DNA of 64,000 nt from assembly GCA_031213475.1 (NCBI GenBank), contig JARUPZ010000024.1:6575324-6639323 (forward strand). Reading direction: 5' to 3'. How positions within the stretch are numbered: position 1 is the first letter of the stretch; the number at the start of each line of letters is the position of its first letter. The DNA comes from Nereocystis luetkeana. Lineage: Eukaryota > Sar > Phaeophyceae > Laminariales > Laminariaceae. Below the pieces are notes generated by a model. That model searched no databases. It saw only the letters and a list, made by a program, of their open reading frames with translations, and was not told where the DNA came from. Below, one piece after another: positions 1 through 14,000 of the stretch. The position numbers and the translations under genes are program-made.

Positions 1-1014
1 TCCGCTGTGTGGGCCACCAAACGCGGTGATATCGTCTTCGCCAAGGAAACTGCGAAAGCTTCTGATGTATCAGGCCAGGAAACCTCCGGAGGCCTGCACA
101 CGTCGGTATTGGTTGCTGCCGACATCGGGAAACTGAAGCGCGTGGTACGAGCCCGACAGGTTTTACTGAAGGAATTGCAGGATGGAGACTCGCCGACCCA
201 CGAGAGCGGGAGGAGGAGTGCTTGGGGGTGGGTCCCCTTCCGAAGTCGACACCAGAAGGACGTGGATAGGGCGAGGGAACACCTCGGGAAAGTTGAAATG
301 TCACTCAGCGACAAGGGATGCGTGGTGAGCCAATCATTAGTTGTCGTCTCTGGTGCTTGGGGTGTATAAGCGATGACAGAGAGAGATTAGTAGTAGGGTG
401 AACGTTTGCGTTTGAAGTACTTCCAGAAGTAATCTTGATGTCCTCTTGATTCGAGACGGTAGTGGTGGATAGTTTACAATTTGCGTTTACGTGTGATAGC
501 CATACCGGTGACGGTGGTTTGAGGTTTCCTTCCTGCAGATGCGAAAACATTAAACGAATCGAACACTGCTGGAGTGGTGAAGCCAAGAGTACGACCACAC
601 TTGAGATGCCGACAGAACGGAATTCTGTTGGGCTTGAGATTGATCCGACGATGGATCTTGATTTTGTGTCTGGAGTGCTTCGATGGGTATGCGTCGATCC
701 GACAGCTGGGCCATCGCTTGAACCGCATAGCGGTGGCCGACGTAATTCAGAGGAGGGGATCCCTTGCGTCACTTCACCTCTCACCCGTCTTGACCTGCGG
801 CACTCCACGCCGAACCGTCACACAGGAGGTGAGCTTGGACGGAACATGCGTTCTGGCGAAATCCGGCCCATACAAAAGGGAGTGGATGAACCGATTCCCC
901 TGGAGGAGGAGCAAGAGCAAAGACTATCAACTTCACGTGAAGGACGACGGAATGGAAGTCCGTCTGGGGGAGAGGATGGTGTGGGGGGTTGCCGCTGACG
1001 AGATGATGGAATAA
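1..1014 (+). CDS. 3' part of secreted-protein paralogue 1 (partial, runs off left edge)
   Basis: Two exons are visible: <1-324 and 826-1014. The first reads from base 1 in frame and ends at the donor GTGAGC after ...DKGCV. The second opens after CACAG with EVSLDG and ends ...VDEMME-like (ADEMME) then TAA. The junction is phase 0. The 171 visible residues align over their whole length, at roughly three quarters identity, with the last two exons of the gene at 8041-16142, including the same splice positions. One residue is inserted in the RRSAWGW segment. I do not recognise a family with confidence. The last exon has a segment (YQLHVKDDGMEVRLGE then VWG) that resembles a bulb-type (curculin-like) lectin strand repeat, but only weakly. 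The 5' exons, including any signal peptide, lie outside the window. Confidence 0.75.
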
Positions 1015-1690
1015 GCCCAGTCAACGTTTACAGTGTGCTGGACTCTGCCCAGCGTGTTGTGTATGGTTCATTACGGGGTCGAGGGGGGAAGGGCCAACCG
1101 CAGGTGAACGTACAGCAGCTGTGTATCGTAGGGTGTTCGTAGAACATCGGAACCGACACTGGAATAGTGGTAGAGTACGAAACACTGAGGTCGGGGGCGG
1201 GGCTATTGTTTTATTGAATGATGGGTGCTCGCAGTGTGCAATTAAGTGCAAAACACTAGTGTGCATTACCCCCTTCAGAAGCATGCTGCGAGAGGAGTGG
1301 CGTCGGTTTTGCTAAGGCGTTTATGAAAGAGAGGGTTCCGGACCCGAGACGAACTACCCAACAATGCCTGCCATTTTGTTTTATACCTATAGTAGACCAT
1401 GAAAGTATTCATCAGGTTGTTATGCTTGAATGATTTTCCCACAAAAATCTGTTTTTCGGGTGGGGGGGGGGTTGGGTATGAGGTAGAGAGTTCCTTGAGC
1501 GAGGAGTCCCATAAACAAGTTGAGATGCTACCCCTATATCGCTACAGTAGCCGCCAACGTTGCTTCCAACTGCATCTATCTCTTGATAGCGCCCAACTCC
1601 GCAGTGCACGGTCACACCGCAGGCCGATCCTCGGCAGTGTATGTGTGGGGCGGAACGTTCTTCGAGTTGGATTGGCCTTCACTAGTCACT
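1015..1690 (+). repeat. Duplicated 3' flank of the tandem paralogues
   Basis: This non-coding stretch matches 16143-16840 in patches: the start (agccca...gtgttgtgtatggtt), the aacatcggaacc segment, and a block around 1620-1670 (CGCAGGCCGATCCTCGGCA) that recurs near 16787. The duplication that produced the two paralogues therefore extended at least 650 bp past the stop codon. An open frame here (1399-2067) has no coding signature that I recognise. Confidence 0.6.
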
Positions 1691-1699
1691 CGTCTGGGG

Positions 1700-3206
1700 G
1701 TCACCTGTCGCCGGTCGTCTCCCCTATCGATGGCGGGGCCCCGTGTGCGCGTTCCATGGCGCACGTCGCGGTCACCGAGCCAACCGCTATCCCAATAAAC
1801 CGAATCTCTGATGGTCAACCACATCGCACATACCTGGTACTCAACCCCACATACCCCGCACGGCACTTGGTTGCTCTTGTGGCTGCTGAGCGGGTTCGTA
1901 CTGGCCAATTTCTTGCGACATCGCCTCCCGTCCACCTCTCTCCGTGGCTCTGCGCAAGGAGCATACTGTTTCCTGCGGGGAAGCAACATCCAGCTGACAT
2001 GAGTCTGCCCCCTGTATCGCTTGCTCTTGCGTCATACCCACCCATCTACCGGGACTGCTCGAAGTAAATACCCAAATGTTGGTATATAGTACAAGGTGAG
2101 TCGCTCAGGAAGGAAAAATACATAAAACTACTATGCCAAGCAGGCAGAGGTCCATGATTGAACATAGTTTTTTCATGTTCGATAGTAGTTGCAAACTGGC
2201 GACTTGATAATGCCAAGAGTCCTGCCGCCATGCTACAGGAGAAAACAGCTCAGACGCAACAAACGATTCGCACCGAGGGCGGATATGGGCGTACGTCGCC
2301 CTACGTGCATACCCGAGGTAGGGTAATCCTTTTCCTCTTTTGGTATGCTTGCTGTATGTACTGCTGCACGAAAGAGAAAGCCCAGCACGGCACAGCAGCA
2401 CCGCAAAAACAAAGGAAATGAAACCGAAAAAATTGGGCACAAAAAAAATCCCCGTCCCCTCATGAAATCATTTTCTGTCTGATTGGAACACCTTGCACCG
2501 GTCGAAAAAATAAAAACATCGTACAGCAGAGCTTCTGTCTCAGCCTCGTACGCCACCCGCCCCTCTCGCGACGACTTCGCCATTGATTCGGTCCGGGTAA
2601 AAAAATCGTTACTCTCTGCCACAGTGAGCCCCGTCGTCCGCCTCGCGTTAAGCCCGGTGCTCACTGTGGCCGTCGTTCGCCAGCTCGACAATGCCATTAT
2701 TCAGACTGGGTACCTCCCTCTGTGATTTTCAGCCCGGCCGCAAAAATAAACACCGCTTGAATATTATCTTGCAATGCCGAACGACCCTTATAACTCGTAC
2801 GTACCCTATCAAAAATCACAAATGGAGGCCAGACAGAGTCCATTCATGCATCCCTCGTGTCTCGAGGCACACGCGACGCCTAGGCACGAAAGCGGCGACC
2901 GTGCTCCTTGCAGCCCCCCCTCTACCCGCCAGCACCCGCTGACATCCGCGACGGCGCCGGGCTCACCCATAGTGCCGTACTCGGAGTATACACACCCACA
3001 CAAAACGAAAGAAGAAAAGGAAGAAAGCACAGAGAGTGCCAAGAGAAAGGGAGAAAACACAGACCCGCAGGAAAGGTCCGGCATGTAATGAAGGGAGACG
3101 GTTTCGAAGTGGGGGCTCTGAGAGGCCAGGGATGTACCAACCAAGCACGCTCAGAGAGTGGGATCTAAGTAAGTGGTTCTGTGTATGTCTCTCCATCGCT
3201 TTATTT
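1700..3206. other. Intergenic, nothing recognised
   Basis: No supportable exon or known repeat apart from one TACCTGGTA at 1831-1839. Short open frames occur on both strands but lack splice signals and similarity to anything else in the window. Confidence 0.5.
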
Positions 3207-3545
<339 letters not shown>

Positions 3546-4199
3546 TTTTTCCGTCTTTCTGTCCGTCTGTCTGCCTGTCAGATTGGTCTGTCTGATTGGT
3601 CTGCCTGTCTGTATGTTTGTCCGTCTGATTGGTATGTTTGTCTGGCTGTCGGTTTGTCTATATGTCAACACTGTTTTGATTCAGTGCGCTTCTGCCCCGC
3701 CTTGGTAGAGACGCTGGGTAACATTGCCAGTGCAATACCCCGCCGAATTCGGCCGTCGGGCGCTGAGTATTGCCGGCAATGTCGAGGAGTTCCTCGAGCC
3801 AGCTATAGCAAGCCAGCTTTGCTACTGCCTCTATATTTGAAATACAGGCCGGGCATCCTAGTGGTGGATTCTTATGCTCCCTATTGTCTAAATGCCTGCC
3901 ACGGGCGGCTAGTGGTTTCTAGAAGTTCGGTGCGGAACGGGAAAATCCCAGCTATAGAGCCAGCATGAGCCCGAGCCGCTCGGAGATGACATGGTGCCAT
4001 CCTCGGATCATGTTTACTTTCATGTGAAGTACACATACAACTCTTAAAAACCCGGGACAAGATTGGCGACCCCCCCTGGTGGATACCGCCTCCCAAAGGA
4101 GTCGAAATCCCAAATTACAGATTGAATGGGTTTAGTGCAGCCAGCGCCACCCGGCGAATAGAATGACGTTCCATTCCTAAATCAGAAATGCTTCCATTC

Positions 4200-6720
4200 A
4201 CCTACAACTCCAACACACCAGTGACGAAAACAAATATCTCCGCGTGGACATCGACCCGCAGAGTGGAGAAACCCCAATCCTCCTGGCACCTTGCAGACGG
4301 GCTGGGGTCTGTGGGGTCATCGATACTAGGGGAGGGTGGTATCTCATCCCAGGGTAGGTAACCTTTCCATATATCTACAACTCCCACATCCCGGAGGCTA
4401 AAACGGTAATCCCGGATCGCTATCGCCCCGCACGGTGTGGAAACCACGGTCCCGCTGGCTGATTGCCTGATTAGCTAGGGTTCGTGGAGCCTGTGCCACC
4501 CATGGAGGATGCGGCACCTGTGTTGCACTGCCCACAAGAATAAACTGATATAACCAAAAATCCCGACGACGAAGACACTGCAATCACGTCTGCCGCCACC
4601 CTTTGTTTCTGACGAGGTTTCGTTTGTCTGCTCTAGTTCCGAGCGTTTCCATCGAGCCAAAATAGCAGGGCAGATAGATATGAGCTCCTTCGTGCACTCC
4701 CGTGAGTGTGCCAAAGCGACAGCACTTTTCTTGACCTCCTTCGGGGCGGACCTTCTCGCTGAAGTTTGAAACTGTGGTTCCAGGCGCTTGAATTTTCTGT
4801 TCCTTGTACTGCTTAAGTTGAAAACAAAATCCGCTTCGAGAACGCGAATGAGGAACGCCGAAACCCAGTGCGTACGTTCCTCCTTCTCACTCTACGACAT
4901 CAGAAAAATACTTGGCTACAGTACAAGAAACCGAAAATTCAGGCGCCTGGAACCACATTTGCAAACTTTATCGACGAGGTCCGCACCGGAGGAGGACAGG
5001 AAAGATGCCGTCGCGTTACGCGCACTCATGGGAGTGCATCAAGGAACTCATATCTGGCCTGCCAAAGCTTGGCTCGATGGAAACACTGGAGCTGGAGCAG
5101 ACAAACGAAATGCCCTCCGAAAAATACAGCGACAGACGTTATTCTAGTGTCTTTGTCGTAAGGACTTTTATTTGTGTTTTGTGGGCAGTGCAACACTGGT
5201 CTGCGATCCCATCATACCCGAATGAATCGTAGACGAAAAGGGTGGTCCCCTGGTCGACACGGCCCCGCACGGTGTGGAAACCCCAACTCCGGGTACCCGT
5301 GTCCGCCTTACCAAGCCGCCGCTCAAACACTAAAACACCTGTGTTGCACTGCCCACAAAACACCAAAAAAAATCCCGACAACATAGACAATGGAAGCACG
5401 TCTGCCGCCGTTATTTTACCAGGATTTTTCGTTTTTCTACTCAAGCCCCGACCGTTCTTAGAGGGTAAAAAATTGGCAGACCGGATTGTTGTTGTTCTCA
5501 CATTAACTCACAATTCAATGCAGTCCGTGGTCGCAGGACAGGCTCCAATAACTCTGGAGTGGAAGAAATACCTCAAGTAAAAACAGAGGCAAAAAAAAAC
5601 AAAAAACAAGCATACGCACTCCACCACTGCGGACACCAGGGAAGCAAAAAGGAGACTATTAATAGCAGACAAAAACCTAAAAAAAGAAGATGAAGCTAAG
5701 CAAAAGAAAAACAAAAACAATCCGGTCGGATATGAGCTCCTTGGTGAACTCCCGTGAGTGTGCTAAAGCGACATCACTTTTCGTGTCCTCCTTCGGGGCG
5801 GACCTCGTCGCTGAAGTTTGAAAATGTTGGGTCAGGCGCTTGAATTTTCGGTTTCTTGTGCTGCAGGCAAGTATTTTTTCTGCTCTATCTAGAGCAAACA
5901 GGGGGAACCCAGATTCTGGACAAATCGGAAAATGGGAACGAAGCCTAAAATGAGAACCAAGCCGTATCTCCAGAACCATGTGGTGTATCAGATAACCAAA
6001 ATGATCCTGCGAAACCCCTTGGCCAGCCCTGTGAGAGGAGCTCGTCAGAACGGTCATGCTCCATCTCGTGCCTTCGGGTTGGCGCAAAAAGCGATATACG
6101 CTGGCTCTATTCTGATTTCTCTAGATGCTGGCTACCGCGGCGATGCCGAGGACTTCCAGCCTGAGCGACAGCTCATTCGAAGGCTGCTGTACAGCCCCAC
6201 AGGACTGTCAACTTTTTTTCTTGGAGTTGTACACAATTGGTTTGCTTTCTAAAAAAAAACGTCCGTTCTCATTTATTTTTTGTTTCGTTCCCATTTTTCA
6301 GATTTGTCTGTTAGAAGTCGTAACGAGTACGTTCTTCTTTCTCGTGCTATAATAGCAAAAAAACAATGCTTAGCTACAGTAGTACAAGAAACCGAAAACG
6401 CCTGGAACCACATTTTTCAACTTCAGCGACGAGGTCCGCCCCGAAGGAGGACACGAAAAGTGCTGTCGCTTAGGCACACTCTCGGGAGCGCATATCCGGT
6501 CTGCCAAAATTTGGCCCGCAAGGAACGGTCCTCGGGAGCGCATATCCGGTCTGCCAAGTTTTGGCCCGCAAGGAACGGTCGGGGCTTGAGCAGAAAAACG
6601 AAAAGTCTTCGTACAAAAAACGGCGGCAGACGTGCTTCCATTGTCTATGTTGTCGGGACTTTTGGCAATATCAGCTTTCTTTTTGTGGGCTGTGCAAGAC
6701 AGGCGAAAAGGGGGGCAAAT
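4200..6720. repeat. Mosaic of a dispersed repeat in alternating orientations
   Basis: The same roughly 300-bp sequence recurs: 4510-4790 (minus), 4910-5215 (plus), 5330-5480 with 5720-5870 (minus) and 6365-6720 (plus). Shared blocks are GTGTTGCACTGCCCACAA, CACGTCTGCCGCC, the GACGAGGTCCGC.CC.GAGGAGG segment and CAGGCGCCTGGAACCACATTT. A short internal tandem duplication of about 55 bp lies at 6480-6588. A related fragment lies at 36800-36850. The copies are diverged and none carries a recognisable gene, so the element class is unknown. A second motif, CCGCACGGTGTGGAAACC, occurs at about 4430 and 5268. Confidence 0.7.
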
Positions 6721-6830
6721 AAATAGTGTATGGTAACCCGGGTACCCGGGTTACCCGTGTCTTCCGGGACCCGGGTACCTGGTTCCAAATTTTGAAGCCG
6801 GGGTGAAACTCTGTTGCTGGCTGGGGTCCG
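6700..6830 (+). repeat. Fragment of the GGGTACCC element (right end)
   Basis: GTATGGTAACCCGGGTACCC through TTTTGAAGCCGGGGTGAAACTC matches the right end of the element at 12093-12684 and is the only partial copy of that end here. Confidence 0.6.
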
Positions 6831-6940
6831 TGAATCTGCCAGTTCCCACTCTTGAGGGGAATCAAGTTCAGCAAGACTTAGTCTATGAACCCTTGTCTAC
6901 TGTAATCGACCTTTTGTGTGATGTGGAGAAGTTATTTTTA

Positions 6941-7045
6941 CTACGGGGGGCCATAGTTAACAGGACCAAATATTGTTAGTAAAAATGGTCAAACATATAG
7001 GTTTTTATCTGTACCATAGGTCCTGTTAACTATGGTCCCCCGTAA
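6941..7045. mobile_element. MITE-A copy 1
   Basis: Starts CTACGGGGGGCCATAGTTAA and ends in its inverted complement. It is flanked by TA on both sides, like other family members. It has no coding capacity. Confidence 0.85.
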
Positions 7046-7081
7046 TAGTTGTGTATTCCACATGGATCACCGTCTACGACC

Positions 7082-7134
7082 TTCGCTTTTGACGCAACCT
7101 CCAAAGTCGTTCGCTTTTGACGCAACCTCCAAAG
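7082..7134 (+). repeat. Two tandem 28/25-bp units
   Basis: TTCGCTTTTGACGCAACCTC occurs twice, 28 bp apart. Confidence 0.8.
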
Positions 7135-7139
7135 AAAGT

Positions 7140-8040
7140 CTACTGTGAGATTGTAAACGATGTGGACTATACGCACGGCAGTGGGCGCAGTAGTAACGGT
7201 ATTCACATTGGCAGGTACATCAGAAGGTAGCCTTGCTGTAGGTGCTGTAGGTACGTGCCTTCAGCAGTAGACACAGCAGTAGTATTAGATGGAGAAAATA
7301 CGTATGCACACGAGCATCAGCTGGTGTACGTACATACGAAGCCGTGGCCGCACTACAACTATGGCAACGCAGGGCTAGCGCCACGGGCAAAGCCGCGCCG
7401 TACCGCTTCGTATTATATACGGTAGTCGACAGAACAAAAAAAACTGGGTACCAGTACGTATTGTTAACAATTAATTATTAATAGTCGTTCATGATTGGGT
7501 GCGGGGTGATGAGATGGGATGTCCGTTGTGCAACAGGAGCTGGCCGTCTGCATTCTGCCCACACTATGGCTGTTGTAACCAGGAGCCAACTAACTGCAGG
7601 TGTTGACTCCACGATGACCAAAAAGTTCTGCTACCTACCGCAGGGAGCCAATGATGCTCTACGAGCACGCAATCGAATCCCTCTCTCTCTCTCCCCCGCT
7701 GCCGTTCGGTGGTGCATTCGTTTCTTCAAGAAAATGCTGTAGTGATGGGTGCTGTCCAGCTTCAAGAGTCAAGAAATTAATTGATAAAAATCGTTTTCTG
7801 AAACGAGAGAGCTCTCGACGCGATGCCTGATGTATGCTGTCGCCTCTTTGCGGATAAACTCGATGCAGCCCCATCGGTCATGTGCTCTCAGCTTCCGCTC
7901 CCAAACTTCACAAAGCCCTCTGCCCCTGCCCACACACGCGCGCGCTGTGCTAGCCGGCACCTTTGGAAGCACACTGCCCTTTCCTCCTCCTGTCCAGCCA
8001 AATCGAGAGCCACTCTCTTATCTATCCTCCGGAGGTATCG
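7140..8040. other. Upstream region of the secreted-protein gene
   Basis: No exon or repeat recognised except a short CT run at 7679-7693. The 80 bp before the start codon at 8041 are pyrimidine-rich (TCTCTTATCTATCCTCCGG), plausible for a 5' leader. No TATA element can be assigned with confidence. Confidence 0.35.
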
Positions 8041-11000
8041 ATGATGAAGAATTTCGCCAAGGCTGCCCTCCTCTCCGCGGCTATGCTGGCCGCCCTGAAC
8101 GGTACCTTTGGTGCCGAGGCGCAAATGGGCCCATGTGATGATGATGCCCCAGGCATGGAGGGATGCAGCAACAAGGGCGCCGCTGCCTCCTCCAACAAGG
8201 AAGGGGGTGCTACTTCTAAAGCGCCACGGACCATGAGGGTCTTAAATACTATCGTGTACGACCAGGCCACGGTGAGCGGTGGTTAGTTTGATTGGTCGTA
8301 TTGTGGCACGCACCTAGCAGCATCCCACCAGCACACGCGGCCGCCGATCGCCGATGCCCTTCCGGTTCGACTGCAGTGATATTTTTTTGTTCTTTTTGTT
8401 CTTGATGGTCCCGCAAGTCAGTACTGCTGTACACACAGGACACTCCACACAGCCATGAGAAATAGGATTGATGGTCAGGGCTGGATTGCTTATTATCTGA
8501 GAATAGGTGCATGCATTCTACTACTGCCGCTGCACGACTCGTACAGCAGTACTGCTGGGCTACCCCTGTATGACTGCAGTACTACCTACTACTGTATCGA
8601 CTCTCGAATTAACGGTTTCCCCACATCAAGCTCAGCTTGCGTTTCTCATTGCTGTTTTTTATTACTGTACTACAGCAATACAGTAGTAATCAGTCTTAAA
8701 AATAGGAGAGCTTTTCTTCCAAATTTTCGACATTTTTTTCGCGTAATTTTTTTATCTTCCAAATTTTTCTGATTTTTTTCCCCCAAAGATTTGAAATTTA
8801 ACGAACTTGATTTTTTTGCTTCTTCTAGAGAAATTCACGGATAGTGACAGAACGCCTCCGTATTTTGATATGTATCTCCAATTATTTCCAAACTTTGAAA
8901 TATATTAAAAAAAACGCTCTCCGAGAACAATGATGGGCAAATATACGGGCCCTGTTTACGATGCTCTCATTCCTGCTTGCCGGCGGTAACGAAAAATCGC
9001 ACCAAATCCACAGCCATTATTAAACACCAAACCAAACCAAACCAAACCAAAACTATGGGTTGGGGTCAGGGTAAACTGTAGGCCCGCGATTTGATGTATA
9101 ACAACAGCGGAAAGGCATCGGATGCGGTGTAAACCTGTCCTGCTCAACCCTACTCCTCCCCTCGTGCGCTCTGCAGTTCCTCGATGTCAACGAAGACATG
9201 GTGTTCCTTTCGGACACAACCATCGACAGCACGAATCTGCACTTCACCGTGCGCACGGGAGCCACGCTTACCTTCCGCGCGCCAGCCATCAAGATCGCGC
9301 GGGATGAGGTAACAAATAATACTGCGACGTACGTGTGGGTTTCCTTTTGTTTCCGATGTTTTCTTCTTTTTTCGGGAAAGTCATGATGAGCGGTCACATG
9401 TTGAAGATCATGCTGCACACTGTCGGATGGAAAAAGAAATATTATATACATACCAGGTATATATTAACGCTGACATGCCGTGAACGCGAACAAACAACGG
9501 CTGTTTTGAGGTTTATTGGTAGTAGTATATACTGTAGAAATATAATAAATTGATCGCAGGGAGTACCACTGATTGTTCGTCCTATATATGACTGCGAGTA
9601 TCCTCCATCCATATTTTTGTTATGTCCTTCCGTTCTGTCATTCACTACGGGCACAAACAGTGTGGTTACTTCGATTGCGCTTTATTTTCTTATTTACAGC
9701 AGTAAAAAAAGTACCATTGTATATATAGGCTATACGCAGAGTACAGAGCAGTGCTGCTGCAGTAGTTCGTTATCTCCCTGTCCTTGCCACTTGTCTGCTT
9801 CGCTGTGAATGTGGCACGTGTGTGTTGCGCTTGGCGTGTCACACGTTACCTGTTCATTTGTGCAATCATTAATGTGTAAAACGCGGAAACGTTACCTATC
9901 TGTTCATTATAATTACTACAGGTAGGTAGTCTCCTCGCTACATCTTCTAACGTGTTGTGTGTGTCTTGTAGTCGTGGCGACAGAGCTTGTATGCAATACA
10001 GGTATCTGGCTGGGGTGAAGAAATAGCACGGACACTGCAGGATAGTGTTCATAGATTTGCTGGGTGTCGATGGGGGGAAAGAACGGCTTAGTGTGTGTTG
10101 CCTTCGCACTAAATCGAACAATCTACCCAGCTTCATCAGTCCACCCAGCGTCTCCTCTGAATCCTTATCCTACAGTAGTAGAGATATACTAATTATGATT
10201 TGGTTACAAACTGTGAGACAGCGGGAGACTAAAAACGAAAACAGTCGCAAATTCATGTGGGTCAAGCAAGTGAAATGCCAGCCTACCGGGAAGAACATAA
10301 ATGGGGATACCACGGGCCAAGCAGTCTATATTACTTTCCTTATAATAGATAACTGGTACAGCTGGTAGCTGGGATACCTACTACATACAGCGGTAGTACG
10401 AGTGCAGACAGGAATATGTGCGTACTACTGTAATATGATTTTACTGCGGTGGTGAGCTTTACGTACGGATGCTACTGCAGTGTGTGTGTGTTTGAGTTCT
10501 TCATAATAAACCGTGTTTCCTATCCGTCGACATCCAGCACAACCAGTGTATGTGCCGATTCTCCAATCCTATTTATATTAATTAATAGAGAGATACCTGG
10601 TAGAAACTCTGGGGTCACAAAACTATTTTCCGCTTTAGAACCGCAGTCCCGTTTAGGAGACAAACCAGTCAAATTTCAAGTAGTTTGTGCCCAAAACGGG
10701 ACTACGGTTATAAAGGGGTCGACGCAGAGATACTACAGCGGTACATGGTTATGCATGCACTATTAATACTCGTAAGCAGATTAGACAACGCAATGTTATG
10801 TCATCGTATTGGATACGACAGGCACGACATACATACTCTATGAAGGAGAGAAGATATATTATACGCATCGTTTCTTTCTTCAACTACAGCCAGTACTGCG
10901 ACTGGCGGCCACAGGCCTTCTCCTTGGAAAGGAAGGCGATTAATATCACTACAAGGAACCGCACTATGTACTGCGGTTGGCAGGGGATATCGAGCAACTC

Positions 11001-14000
11001 TTATCGATCGCATAGTGTAACTGGTGTATTTTGCTCTCTATGCACCTCGAGAGCACTTGTAGTACCAGTATTTGGTACTGCTGTACCTCGCCACGACATC
11101 GACAGGGGGGTCGCGTGTTAGGTATGCGTATGAATGAGCAGTTGGTAAGAAATGATCTGAATCTGGTAATTTCCATTTCGGTCAATAGACAGTATCACGT
11201 CGAGGGAAACTTTTATAGCTGGGATTGAGATAAAGAAAACTCGACGAACGGTATACCAGGTACTTGGTTACAGCTGTAACTGTACCGCAAAATGCGGGAG
11301 CACTATTATTACGGGAAACTGGAGTTCAGGAATGTTGGCTCGACGATTGCACGCAACCATAAATACACCTGGTAGGTAGTCTGCTGCTGAATTTCGGGTT
11401 ACGAGGACCCACTCTTCCTGCCATGGTGACTTTGGCCCTTCCGAAACTAATCATTTCTTGATTGGCGTCTCGTCATGTATGGCTGCGTATAACGCGTATG
11501 TTCGAATCGGACCTTAAAAGCCACGGATAGCTTCAACACCAAGATTCAACAAACAATATCCCCACGAAAAGGATATGTCAGCACCACTTTGAAGCGATCG
11601 TAACGCGTACTCCGAATGTCAAACGCATGTCGTCACATTGACCCATGCTTGCCGTCGTTAACGTGCTTGGTTTATGGATCCCTGTTGTATTGCACCCACC
11701 CACCCCCGCCCCATTGACATACCGTAGCGCCCGCGGCTGTTTTGGGTGGGGCGTTGACTTCAGTCCAAACCACGCCACAAAGGTACAGCTACTATCCACA
11801 TGATGACCCCAAGTAGCCTACCCACCACATCGCACATGGCGCGCAGGCACCCACGACTTTCACCTCGAAGGTGTGTTTGTGTGTGTATTTACTTCGCGAT
11901 CCACCGATCGATGGTCATCCACAGCAATCTTATTGTCCTTTGCTGAAGCTTCGCCCAAGAGACATACATGCAAGCGGTGCTGTCACGAATTACGAAGCGT
12001 GGATAGTACCTCGTACATTCCAAATTATAGGAGAAGCCCTAGGCAATAAAATGTCAAAGTACTGGATTCAAATAGCAGAACTGCAGTAGTAGTAGAGTTG
12101 CACCCCGTCTTGACTGAGAACCGGGTACCGGAACCGGAACCGTCCTGGTCCAACTCACGGAACCACGGGTATTTGTACCCCGGGTACTCAGGTACCCGGG
12201 TACCCGTCAATTGTTCTATACAAAGCCCCCAAGACTGGGGTATACGTTGATTTACACTCCAGCGGCTGTGCCTCTAGACTCTCGCCTCTCGCCCCTGCAG
12301 ACTACAGACCGCGAACAGATGATATACCTATCAATACCTGCCTTGCCTACCCCGCCGCCGCTCCAAAGCTACAAGGGGGGCAAATTATGGATGGTAACCC
12401 GGGTACCCGGGTACCCGTGTCCGCCGTACCACGCCGCCGCTCAAACGCGAAAAGGGGAGCTAATAATGTATGGTATCCCGGGTACTCGGGTACCCAGATA
12501 CCCGTGTCGGCCTCATCCGCGGCCGCTCAAACGCTCAAAGGGGAGCAAATAGTGTATTTTGTAACCCGGGTACTCGGGTACCCGTGTCTGCCGAGACACG
12601 GGTACCCGGTTCCCGTTCCGCCTCAACCGCGCCTCACCCGGTCGGGTACCCGGTTCAAAATTTTGAGGCCGGGGTGCAACTCTGAGCAGAACATACCCAA
12701 GCCATCAAAGTAGACACTACGATCAGAAGCGCCGCTTTGTGGCTCTATATCTCCCGTTCTGCGGTAGTATCACCACGTACAACGCGATCAAAGAAGCGTG
12801 TCATATCATGCATCTGGTACCAGGTGGTAGAGAAGAACTGTTGGGAGAGATAAGCTGACGTTTGCCATCCACCCCCTCCACCCCGATCCCTCTCAACGGC
12901 AGGCTTCCGTGTTTCCTCTGTTCGAGTTGTCCGGCACGGTAAAGTTCGAAGCTGTCGGTTCGGTCCCGGCGCTGCTTGATGGCAATCTTGTGAGTTCCAC
13001 GTCGGTCTCATGCTGGCTTAGATTAAAACTACTACTGCATAATGTATGTATATTTTCCCTGCGTCAGCAAAATGTGACAGCACTGCACCACTCTACGGGA
13101 ATATATCCTTACCCCCTGGTTGGTGTATAGGTTGTAGACCCGCTGAAAGAGGCAGCGTCAATGTTTTTGTTTGTTGTGGTGGTGGTGTTGTTGTGATTCT
13201 TTATATTTTTTTTTGTGAAGTTTTGCCTTCTCGTTATTATACGCTGTAGTACCGGACGGCGTCCTTAGCATACTCTCGGTGTGTGTATCGTCGGGACCAC
13301 CATCGCGCACTTCACGCATAGTACTCCTGCCACACGACATTGTCGGTGCCAGGCTTGTTGTCGGAAGGGGTGCGAAGGGGTGCATCTGTTCGGTCATTAA
13401 AACAATATTCCGCTACCTAACACAATCATTATGTTCTGACTCAATACAAGAACAGGGAGAACGAAGACCATGACAGTTGCTCCGAATTGGCCAAGCTCAT
13501 GACAAATACCCCCCAAACCGGTCAAGCTCCTGGCTGCATTAAGCTATTGCGTTGGCCGGCTCTTCTGCTGGGCGTGCACGTACGTGTTGAGCTTTGACCA
13601 GTTATGAGCATCTGCCACGCTCGTCACCCCCAACGTTCCTGTATACAGTGTACTATGCGTGTACAGCACCCCCACTATAGGTCTTTTTACGCCTGGTGGC
13701 CGCGTGCAGGTGGACGAGGCGGGGCTTGTGCAGGTGGATAATGACAATGCGGTATTCTTGTCCGATCAAGGCTACATCGTCCGCTATCACGCTAGCGGGG
13801 TCACGGTGTCGATGATGGACGACACGGAAAGCCTTGTGAGTATGCATGCCGGACGTTCGGGTGATGGAAACAGTGGTGCAAAAGGAACTCAGGAAGCGTG
13901 TATCGCGAGAATCCTGTAGAGGGCGTCTTGTGCTGTGAATTCATGTATAGTACAAGGTATGCCCTCTTGACTGCCCTTCATTAACTCGGCCCGGAGAAGA

